Below, piece by piece: positions 1 through 6,277 of a stretch of 6,277 nt of DNA (position 1 is its first letter; each line of letters starts with the position of its first letter). The notes beneath the pieces are model-generated. The model was not told where the DNA came from and ran no database searches. It was given only the letters and a program-made list of their open reading frames with translations. A program made the position numbers and the translations under genes. This DNA comes from Propionibacterium sp. Its GTDB lineage: Bacteria; Actinomycetota; Actinomycetes; Actinomycetales; Actinomycetaceae. The stretch spans positions 1-6,277 of the forward strand of contig JAKECL010000127.1 in NCBI GenBank assembly GCA_030460725.1. The letters are read 5' to 3'.

Positions 1-45
1 ACACCTATTACGTCGGCGGCAGCGTCCGAGGTGTATACGCGACCG
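1..45 (+). other. Illumina Nextera adapter remnant at the contig edge (non-genomic)
   Basis: Aligned without gaps to the known Nextera i5-side adapter, 38 of 45 bases agree. The segments are: 1-4 ACAC, the end of P5; 5-12 CTATTACG, one base from CTATTAAG, which I recall as an XT v2 i5 index (S518); 13-26, the read-1 primer site ending GGCAGCGTC, with one mismatch at 16; and 27-45, the 19-bp Tn5 mosaic end including an exact GTGTATA at 31-37. The mismatches are at 11, 16, 27, 30, 38, 40 and 44. In the FAS frame this translates as VYTSDAAADVIG, close to LYTSDAADDLIG, the translation of the clean adapter, which is a known contaminant tail in metagenomic proteins. The orientation fits a short insert beginning at base 46. 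Confidence 0.88.
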
Positions 46-3000
46 GGCCCCCACTGCGCGGGGTCGATGTGGGAGACGCGGGTGCGGGTGGGGGAGGGCA
101 GGGCAGAGACGACCGCTGGAGGGGCGACCTGCCCGGCCGCGGCCTCAGCCACACCGGCCTCCGCCTCCGCCATGGCCTCGGCGCGCAGGGCGCGCATGTC
201 CAGCTCGCCACCCAGACCGCCGGTCAGGTCAGCTTCGACGGGAGCCTGCCCAGCCTGGGCGCGCACCTCGGGGGTGCACAGGTCCAGCAGGCGCTCGGCC
301 ATCTCCTGGGTGGACCAGGTGCGCACACCGGCGCGTTCCACGGCACCCACCAGAGGATCGTTGCCACCCATGAGTCCGGTGCCGCGCACCCAGCCGATGC
401 GCGGGTGGGCCAGGGAGACCCTGTCGGCCCAGGCGTGCTCGGCGCGCCACCGTGTGGTGATCGCGTCGAAGGAGGACTTCGCCTCCGCGTACGCCCCGTC
501 GCCCCCGAACATGCCCCTGTTCGGAGAGCCCGGCAGGACCACGTGGAGTCGGTGGTCCACCGCGGTGTCGGAGCCGATGGCCCCCAGACCGGCGATCGTG
601 CGCTCCACGCTCCACAGCAGGAGACGGAACTGGTTCTCCGGGGCGGGCCCCGCATCGGCCAGGGTGCCCGACACGCGGGGAGCCGCGAAGGGGAAGAAGA
701 GGGTCGGGACCAGCGCGGGCTTGATCTCCACTGCGGAGCCCCCCACGGTCTTCGACTGCGCCTCACCGACCCACTGCACCAGGGCATCGACGTCGCGGTA
801 GCTCGACAGGTTCGCGGGCAGCAGCCACAGGCGTGCACCCGGAGCCGCATGGTCGCGGTAGAGCTGCTTGGCGAAGGCCAGTCGCCGGGCATCCACCCTG
901 GAGGCGGTGGCCACCACCGTGGCACCACCGGCGAGGAGTCCCGCCACCACGCCCCCGGCGATGGAGTCCGGGGTCATGCCCGTCACCACCGCCACCTCGC
1001 CGGCCCAGCGCCCGGCGGGGTCGGCCGCATCGGGGGTGCGGGCTGCCTGGTGGGCGATGGTGCGGAAACGCTCCTCCAGTTCGCCCACTCCCTCACGCTC
1101 GGCGCGCGTGGCCCACCACTGGGCCTGGTCGGCCACGGCCTGACCCGCCCCGGTGAACACCGCGGTCTCGGCGACGTCCTCCCCGACCCAGATACGGGCC
1201 AGGTCCTCACGTGCGCTCGCCCACCGGTCGTCCAGGAGGACCGCCCGGCGCGCATCGAAGTGCGGGGCGACCAGGTCGGCCCAGCCCTGCCCCAGCTCTG
1301 CAGTCACCGCATCGACGAGGGCGGCCGCCTCCTCGTCGCGCTCGGGGACCGCGGGCGGGGTGTCGAGACCCAGCTGGTGCAGGACCTGGCGCGCGGTGGT
1401 GGCCAGGATCCCCTGTGCACCGGTGACGGTCTCCGCAAAGGCATCGAGGGCTGCGGAGTCCACGACCCCCCCGCCGCCACCCGTGCCACCCGCGGAGGGC
1501 AGGGACACCTGCACACCATGGGCCTGTGCCACCAGCTGGACGGCTGCATCGATGAGCGTGTCGACCGCCGCCGCGGAGGCGGGAGCCTCCCAGCCCAGCG
1601 GCGCGAGGTCGCCCTCGCGGGTGGAGGTGCCTTCCCTGGTTCCCAGGAGGATCGCACCGGTGACGTGGGCGGCCCACCCGGGGCCCAGCTGCCAGGTGCC
1701 CGTCACGCGCTCCCCGATGTGGGAGGCCTTCACGCCGACGGACCCGAAGAGCTTGCGGGTGCGCTCGCGGATGGCCTCGCCCAGGACGGGGCCGAAGGGC
1801 TGGTAGTTGTGGGCCAGACGGTCCACGGTCTGGCTGAGGGTGGCGATGTCGGCCTCGGCCGCACCGTCGATGGAGGCCAGGTTCAGTTCCGCAGAGAGGT
1901 CCATGAGCAGCTGGTTGCGCCGCGAGGAGACCCCGTTGGTCAGGGACTCCGTGGTGTCGCGGTCCAGGACCTGGTCGGGTCGGACCCGGGCGGAGTGGGC
2001 CAGGAGCACGTGGATCGCGTCGGAGGCCCGGAAGGGGAGGTCCGCGACATCGGCACCCGAGGGACCCGAGCCGGTGCTCGCCGCTGGCGCGACGGGGGCA
2101 GGGACACTGGTCGTGGGGGCGCTGGTCGAAGCTGCACTGGTCGCAGGTGCACTGGCAGCCGTGGTGGCCGGTGCGGCCTCCACCACGACCTCGTCATCCT
2201 CCTCGGGCACCTCCACCACTGCGACATCCGTGTGGTAGACGAGGGACTCGTCGCGCTGCACATTGCGCACGGTGACGTTGCGAGCGGCGAAGGCCGACTG
2301 GCGCAGGGTGCGGTCAGCCAGGTTCGCCAGGGTCGGGGCCGCGCCCAGACCCACCTCGACGACCTCTTCGACGCCGATCCCACCCTGCTCGGAGGCACTG
2401 AGCAGCACGGCCTGGGTCTCGATCCAGCGCACGGGGGAGGCGAACTGCCAGGACAGCAGCTCGATGAGCAGCAAGCGGGTCAGCTCACTGGGCTGGGCGC
2501 AGGCGGCCTCCCACTCCTCATCGGAGTCCACCAAGGGACGCAGGGCCTGGGAGGGCACCACGTCGAGGATGGAGCGCACGAAGTCGCGGGTCAGCTCGAA
2601 GGGGCGCGCCACCAGGTTGGGCACGTAGCGGCCCACCATCGTGGCGGGGTCGATGTCGTGGGGGACACGCTCCTCCAGCTTCTCTCGGAACTCCGGGACC
2701 CCCCGACGCAGGACCGTGGAGTGGAAGGGCACGTCGATGCCGGGCACGAACATGAAGGGGTTGCGGCCCCCCGCAGCCTCGGACCGGGCGCGAGCATCGG
2801 TGGCCAATGCGTCGAGCCCGGCAATGGTGCCCGCCACGGCGTACTGCTGCCCCGCGAGGTTGAAGTTGACGATCTCCAGGAACTCCCCGGACTCCCGGGC
2901 CACCCCTGCCACGTAGTCGACCACCTCGGCGTCACCGATGCCGAACTGGTTGGGGCGCAGGGCCCCCATCCGGTAGTTCGAACGACCCTGTGAGTCCCGT

Positions 3001-6000
3001 TCCACCAGGCCGTGCATGGTGCGGCCCCGGTGGAAGACCAGCTCGATGACCGTCTCCAGGGGGAACACCTGGGCATATGCGGACAGGGCGTCGTACTCAC
3101 CCAGGGAGTGCCCCGCGAAGCAGGCACCCTCGACCTCGGCGCCCGCCTCACGCAGTCGCTCCGTCTGGGCGAAGGCCAGGGTGGCCAGGGCCACCTGGGT
3201 GAACTGGGTGAGGTTGAGGACCCCCTCGGGGTGGCGGTAGGTGACGCCACGGGCCGTGATCTCCACCGGGTTGTCCCGCACGATCGCCAGGATCGAGAAG
3301 CCCAGGGCATCGCGGGTGTGGCGGTCGGCGCGTGCCCAGATGTCGTCCACGGCCGGGGACTTCGCCCGCTCGTCCAGCCCCATGCCCTTGGACTGGATGC
3401 CCTGGCCCGGGTACACGTAGGCGGTGCGCGGGGGCAGGGTGGTGGCGGTGGCCCGGGAGACGATCTCGTGGTCGATGCGGCAGGTGACCTCCAGGGCCAG
3501 CCCGCCCCCAGCCACGCGTCCCACGCGTTCGACGCTGATCTCCACCTCGGAGTCCAGGTCAACGGGACCGAACATGTTGTAGGTCCATCCGCGCAGCACG
3601 GGGTGGCGCTCCCCGTCCACGGAGGCGCACACGACGTGCTGGGCGGTGGCCGACAGCCACATGCCGTGCACCAGGGGCGCATCCATGCCAGCGACGCGTG
3701 CGGCCGTGGTGGAGGTGTGGATCGGATTGAAGTCACCGGACACGATCGCGAACGGTGTCATGTCGTGGGGAGCTGTCACGGTGACCCGGCGCAGCAGTGA
3801 GCGCGGGGTGTCGCGCACGTCGCGCGGAGCGCCACCGGCCACCGGCGGGTCGGCAGGCGGGGTGTCCCCGGTGGCGCGCCCCCGGATGGCGAAGCGCTCC
3901 TGGGTGGAGCCCACACGTGTGCCTCCGGCCAGCAGTGTGAGGGCCACGGTGACGATGCGACCGGAGGAGGACTCCTCCACGTCGGCCACCCGGGAGACGA
4001 CCTCGATGCGTTCCACGCCGCGGGCGAGCAGGGCCTGGGGGGTCTCCGACAGCTCGATGGTGTGGTCGAGGTGGACGGCGTTGAGCAGACCTTCGATGAC
4101 GGGGTAGTCGTCGTGGATGGCTGAGCCGAGCGCCGCGTAGATGGCGGGCCAGGCCGGTCCCAGCAGGGCGTCGGGCACCCAGTCGGTCGGTGCGAGGTCG
4201 GCGGGCAGGGCATCGGCGGTCACCGCGGCGTGGTCGGTTCCCAGGTGGTCGGCCAGGGTGAAGGTGTAGTGGGCCTCCCCGAACTCGGAGTCCTGGGAGT
4301 CGACCATGGTGGGCAGGGCCGTGATGGCATCCCCGCACACGCTGGTGGATCCCACGCCAGCGGTGCCCGCGAGCAAGGCGTACATGTGCTCGGGCAGGCG
4401 GGACTCGTCGATGACGGGCACTGCGCCGGTGCTGGCGGAGGAGGACAGCGTGAGGGGGAAGACCAGTTGGCGCACCGCGTGGTTCGCCGCGCCTGCCGGA
4501 TCCTGGTCCCACAGGGTGTCCAGGTGGATCACCAGGTCCGCGCCCGGTGTGCCATCTGCGCCCGGGTGGTCCACGACCTCCACGCGCTCCCGGGGGAGGA
4601 TCGCCGCGGGGTTCGTGATGAGGTGGCCGGTCCACATGACGTGGGGGACGGTGCGCAGGAACTCCTCCGCGGAGGAGGCGGGGTGGCCCTGCCCCAGTCG
4701 GGAGAAGACCGGCGACGAGGGCGTCCCTGCCTCGCTCAGGCGGTCCACCGCAGCCTGCTCGAAACGACCGAGCAGTTCACCGACGGGCTCGTCCACGCGG
4801 TCGATGCCGGCCACGGAGACCGGCCCGGGGATGATGCGCACGGAGTCCGCGGGATAGCGGGCATCCTGGGCCTGCCACAGGCCGTCCTGGCCCCACCAGC
4901 GCAACAGGTCGTCGTCCAGGACCGGGACGAAGGGCATGGGCTTGGGGTAGGAGCGGCACAGGGTCGGGAACCAGGCCGCGTCGATGGGGGTGACCTCGGT
5001 GGTCTCGGCCGCCGGGTAGGCGGCCACGAGGCGCTCCGCGGCGGCGGGCGCGTCCTCGACGTCCTCGAGGTCGGCAAAGAGCGTCGGCACGTCGCCGTGG
5101 TCCAGGGGGGACAGGCGTGCCTCCACGCGCTGGAGCAGGTCCTGGAAGCGCAGGGTCCACGTGGGGTCGACCCAGGGGTAGGACAGCTCCGCGAAGTGGC
5201 GGACCCACTGGGCGTAGGTCATGGACTCCAGGTCACCGAAGTAGGGCTTGGAGGTGCGGGAGAGGGCCTCCACCACCTCCGCCTTGCGGGCCCGCACGGC
5301 TGCGGCGTCACCACCGATCTCGGCGATGAGTCGGGCCGCGGCGGCCGCGGCATTGTCCACCTCGTGCATGTCGGCCCGCAGGTGGGACAGCCCCGAGGTC
5401 ACTCCCCCCCGCGTCGTGCCCTGGGCGATCCAGCCACCGTGGTCCAGGACGGAGACCCCGGGTGTGTCCACCAGGACCTGCTTGACCTCGGGAGTCGTGC
5501 GCGCCTCCTTCACCGTCATGGCGGCGGTGCCCACCAGGACGCCGTCCACGGGCATGAGGGGACGGTCGTGGCGCAGGGACCACTGGCCGGAGAGGTAGTC
5601 GGCTGCACGCTCGGGTGTGCCGATGCCACCCCCCACGCACAGCACCATGTTGGGTGTGGCGCGCACGGTGGCGTAGGTGCCCAGGAGCAGCTCGTCGAGG
5701 TCCTCCCAGGAGTGGTGGCCACCGGCATGGCCGTCCTCGACGTGGATGATGACCGCGGTGTCGGGCACCGAGCGCGCGATGTCGACGGTGCGCAGGATCT
5801 GGTCCACGGTGCCGGGTTTGAACGCGACGTAGGGGAAACCGTCGGACTGGAGCTGGGCGATGAGGTCGCCCGCCTCGTCCAGCTCCGGGATGCCCGCCGA
5901 GACGACGACGCCGTCCAGGGGGGCACCGGAGGCGCGGGAGCGCGAGACGATGCGTTGGGTGCCGAACTGGAGGTTCCACAGGTAGCGATCCATGAACATG

Positions 6001-6277
6001 GAGTTGAACTCGGCGGTGCGCCCGGGCTCCAACATGTCGCGCAGGCCCGCGAGATTGCCCGCGTAGACCTCCTCGGTGACCTGGCCGCCACCAGCCAGTT
6101 CCGCCCAGTGCCCGGCGTTGGCGGCGGCCGCCACGATCTCGGGATCCACGGTGGTGGGCGTCATACCGGCCAGCAGCACGGGGGAGCGCCCGGTCAGTCG
6201 GGAGAAGGCGGTGTCCACGACGGTGGTTCCGTCGGGCAGGGTCACCAGGTGCGGGGTCAGCCCCGTCCAGTCTGAGG
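1..6277 (-). CDS. fas: Type I fatty acid synthase (FAS-I), internal fragment: ER-DH-MPT-ACP-KR
   Basis: Cytosolic multienzyme that builds long-chain acyl-CoA from acetyl-CoA and malonyl-CoA with NAD(P)H. In actinobacteria it forms a homohexameric barrel. The minus frame (first full codon 6275-6273, last 5-3) is open throughout and lacks both start and stop, so the gene runs off both ends. About 2,091 residues are visible, against roughly 3,000-3,100 for the family. Order seen (residues numbered from the window's right end): ER with AGMTPTTVD (36-44) and GHAGGHHSWED (182-192); DH with GDFNPIH (847-853) and LVHGMW; MPT with YPGQG (955-959), GHSLGEY (S1057) and PFHS (H1185); ACP with NGVSSRRNQLL (S1450); KR with VTGMTPDSI (about 1764-1772) and YAEAK (Y1929, K1933). 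The upstream AT and downstream KS domains are missing because the window ends. ER-DH-MPT resembles the fungal beta subunit and ACP-KR the alpha subunit; their fusion is the actinobacterial form. Bases 1-45 appear to be sequencing adapter, so genuine coding is about 46-6277. A modular polyketide synthase is excluded by the order and by the MaoC-type DH and FMN-type ER. Confidence 0.97.
46..215 (-). other. KR-KS junction of FAS-I (last genuine coding sequence)
   Basis: Residues about 2021-2076. After LTGGLGGELD comes an Ala/Glu-rich probable helix, MRALRAEAMAEAEAG (from M2027), and then a Pro-containing link VVSALPSPTRTRVSHIDPAQWG. The ketosynthase should begin shortly after this point but is not present. 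The last codon wholly outside the suspected adapter is 50-48 (Gly 2076). The region left of base 46 does not look like FAS sequence. Confidence 0.75.
216..1766 (-). other. FAS-I ketoreductase domain (KR)
   Basis: Residues about 1504-2020. It reduces the 3-ketoacyl chain with NADPH. The peripheral N-terminal part starts near RKLFGSVGVKASHI (1507-1520) and includes TWQLGPGG, comparable to the yeast stretch ending ETRWGLGPGR. The Rossmann core begins at EVAVVTGMTPDSIAGG, with G1766 in the nucleotide loop. The active-site block SPNRGMFGGDGAYAEAK gives S1917, Y1929 (codon 491-489) and K1933 (codon 479-477), the Ser-Tyr-Lys arrangement of short-chain dehydrogenases. IGWVRGTGLMGGNDPLV and GVRTWSTQEMAE follow, as in fungal FAS alpha. 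A Gly-rich insert, GGTGGGGG, sits in the peripheral part (sense of about 1473-1496). The KR appears intact. Confidence 0.92.
1767..2051 (-). other. FAS-I acyl carrier protein domain (ACP)
   Basis: Residues about 1409-1503. It carries the growing chain on a 4'-phosphopantetheine arm. The attachment region TESLTNGVSSRRNQLLMDL lines up with the yeast FAS alpha motif LVGGKSTVQNEILGDL, which places the modified serine at S1450 (codon 1928-1926). The next residue, S1451, is also serine, so the choice rests on that alignment. The preceding helix FRASDAIHVLLAHSARV and the following LASIDGAAEADIATL fit the ACP core plus the extra helices found in FAS-I. A separate phosphopantetheinyl transferase (AcpS type) is expected elsewhere in bacterial genomes; none is in the window. 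Confidence 0.9.
2052..2213 (-). other. Interdomain tether between MPT and ACP (acidic, then Ala/Pro/Ser/Thr-rich)
   Basis: Residues about 1355-1408. It begins with an acidic run EVPEEDDEVVVE (1355-1366), then becomes almost entirely Ala, Pro, Ser, Thr and Val up to about residue 1408. Such low-complexity Ala/Pro-rich segments are usual flanks of carrier domains in FAS-I, where they let the ACP swing between active sites inside the barrel. The segment also marks where a fungal-type beta subunit would end and an alpha subunit begin, so it is the fusion joint of the single-chain enzyme. Part of it is a 15-bp tandem repeat, listed separately. Confidence 0.85.
2097..2156 (-). repeat. Degenerate 15-bp tandem repeat, four copies, encoding a pentapeptide repeat
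   Basis: On the + strand CTGG recurs at 2107, 2122, 2137 and 2152, exactly 15 bp apart, within copies resembling CACTGGTCG. In the sense frame the four units read ASAPA, TSAAS, TSAPT and TSVPA (residues 1374-1393), consensus (T/A)-S-(A/V)-(P/A)-x. The copies have diverged at wobble and some other positions. The unit is a multiple of three, so copy-number change would keep the frame and simply lengthen or shorten the tether. Confidence 0.8.
2241..3440 (-). other. FAS-I malonyl/palmitoyl transferase domain (MPT)
   Basis: Residues about 946-1345. In FAS-I this FabD-like domain both loads malonyl onto the carrier and releases the finished acyl chain as acyl-CoA. Visible marks in order are YVYPGQGIQSKGMG (953-966), the nucleophile elbow GHSLGEYDALSA with S1057 (codon 3107-3105), HRGRTM with R1083 as the likely carboxylate-binding arginine, VNFNLAGQQYAVAG, and VPFHSTVLR with H1185 (codon 2723-2721) as the catalytic histidine. 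The segment ends with VVEVGLGAAPTLANL (from about 1306), a typical acyltransferase C-terminal strand and helix. The arginine supports malonyl use. Palmitoyl specificity is inferred from family and position only. Confidence 0.93.
3441..3788 (-). other. FAS-I dehydratase domain (MaoC-type hot dog)
   Basis: Residues about 830-945. This domain removes water from the 3-hydroxyacyl chain to give the trans-2-enoyl intermediate. The MaoC/hydratase-2 signature is clear: FAIVSGDFNPIHTS with D848 and H853 as the expected catalytic pair (codons 3734-3732 and 3719-3717), followed by AGMDAPLVHGMWLSA, the usual continuation of the hot-dog helix and the next strand. It leads directly into the transferase YPGQG motif after a short strand-rich stretch ending near TLPPRTAYVYPGQG. 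The catalytic residues are intact, so there is no sign of decay. Confidence 0.92.
3789..5270 (-). other. FAS-I meander/linker region and N-terminal hot-dog-like segment
   Basis: Residues about 336-829, between the ER barrel and the catalytic dehydratase. I see no catalytic motif of my own recognition in the first part, which includes PYFGDLESMTYAQWVRHFAE (about 344-363) and the aromatic-rich SYPWVDPTWTLRFQDLL. In FAS-I this stretch matches the structural 'meander' domain (the former DUF1729 family). Around residues 726-800 the sequence VIEGLLNAVHLDHTIELS, followed by alternating hydrophobic strands, fits the non-catalytic N-terminal hot-dog that precedes the MaoC-like dehydratase in fungal and mycobacterial FAS. 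A short Pro/Gly/Ala-rich stretch (about 803-817) probably separates the two folds. The function is structural by family knowledge, and sub-boundaries are estimates. Confidence 0.75.
5271..6275 (-). other. FAS-I enoyl reductase domain (FMN-type, partial at N-terminus)
   Basis: Residues about 1-335 of the visible chain. This domain reduces the trans-2-enoyl intermediate to the saturated acyl chain using a bound flavin and NADPH. It is a TIM-barrel domain of the nitronate monooxygenase/FabK type rather than the short-chain type. Visible marks are LAGMTPTTVD (residues 35-44) at the barrel's first strand, AAANAGHWAELAGGGQVTEE (50-69), the His-bearing EDGHAGGHHSWED (180-192) that is also typical of fungal FAS ER, and the glycine-rich LCVGGGIGTPERAADYL near residues 212-228, expected at the flavin phosphate site. 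The segment before residue 12 is probably the junction from the acetyltransferase, which lies beyond the right edge. The right boundary is fixed by the window; the other is approximate. Confidence 0.9.

Noticed and set aside
27..45. A natural Tn5-like transposon end inserted in the FAS gene
   Set aside because: The mosaic end is preceded by the read-1 primer site, an index-length segment and the P5 tail at their exact library spacing, so it is a library construct rather than a natural insertion.
69..2993. 974-codon plus-strand open frame as a gene
   Set aside because: It is the exact codon-aligned complement of the FAS gene, rich in Gly, Arg, His, Gln and Val without a recognisable domain. 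It exists because the sense strand almost never uses TTA, CTA or TCA.
2591..3736. 381-codon minus-strand open frame overlapping DH and MPT
   Set aside because: It lies in a different minus frame from the clearly conserved FAS frame and is Arg/Pro/Ser/Thr-rich, as expected of a shifted frame in GC-rich DNA.
4230..6275. 681-codon plus-strand open frame as a gene
   Set aside because: Same mirror register of FAS coding sequence (over ER and linker domains), with low-complexity composition and no domain I recognise.
1..6277. Modular type I polyketide synthase
   Set aside because: The order ER-DH-MPT-ACP-KR, the flavin-type ER, the MaoC-type DH and the GVSSRRNQLL carrier motif are those of FAS-I. 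PKS modules have KS-AT-DH-ER-KR-ACP with different ER and DH folds.
1..6277. Frameshift or pseudogene within the FAS gene
   Set aside because: I read the minus frame continuously from 6275 to 3 and found no stop; conserved motifs occur in the same register in every domain, including across the C-homopolymers.
1..6277. Promoters, terminators, RNA genes, CRISPR arrays or natural mobile elements
   Set aside because: The window is continuous coding sequence with no intergenic gap. I saw no spaced direct repeats, tRNA-like or rRNA-like stretches, or hairpin-plus-T-run signals.

Overview
The window is essentially one gene read in one direction. The minus strand is open from end to end (codon register 6275 down to 3, about 2,091 codons, no stop, no frameshift). 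It encodes the middle two-thirds of a bacterial type I fatty acid synthase (FAS-I), the giant multienzyme of mycobacteria, corynebacteria, bifidobacteria and Actinomyces-type bacteria. Neither the start nor the stop codon is inside the window. The base composition is very GC-rich (about 70% by eye) and G/C-ending codons dominate. Together with the fused domain order (fungal beta-like ER-DH-MPT joined to fungal alpha-like ACP-KR on one chain), this points to a high-GC actinobacterium. I cannot place the genus.

Layout in protein order (right to left on the + strand): enoyl reductase (about 6275-5271), a connecting 'meander' region with an N-terminal hot-dog-like segment (about 5270-3789), MaoC-type dehydratase (about 3788-3441), malonyl/palmitoyl transferase (about 3440-2241), an acidic then Ala/Pro/Ser/Thr-rich tether containing a 15-bp tandem repeat (about 2213-2052), acyl carrier protein (about 2051-1767), ketoreductase (about 1766-216), and a helical/Pro-containing junction leading to the ketosynthase (about 215-46). 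The N-terminal acetyltransferase and the C-terminal ketosynthase lie outside. The signature residues I looked for in each domain are present, so the enzyme looks functional. Its parts carry out one elongation cycle on a chain tethered to the carrier domain: MPT loads malonyl and unloads palmitoyl, KR reduces, DH dehydrates and ER reduces again, with condensation by the missing KS.

The most unusual signal is technical. Bases 1-45 match, gap-free at 38 of 45 positions, the end of an Illumina Nextera library adapter: the tail of P5, an 8-base index, the read-1 primer site and the Tn5 mosaic end. The seven differences are all A to C or T to G. The first 45 bases are therefore very probably not genomic. 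The contig ends by running off an insert into adapter just before the ketosynthase, and the apparent C-terminal residues of the open frame here are false.

I see no intergenic sequence, RNA gene, natural mobile element, CRISPR array, promoter or terminator. The long plus-strand open frames are mirror frames of the FAS gene.
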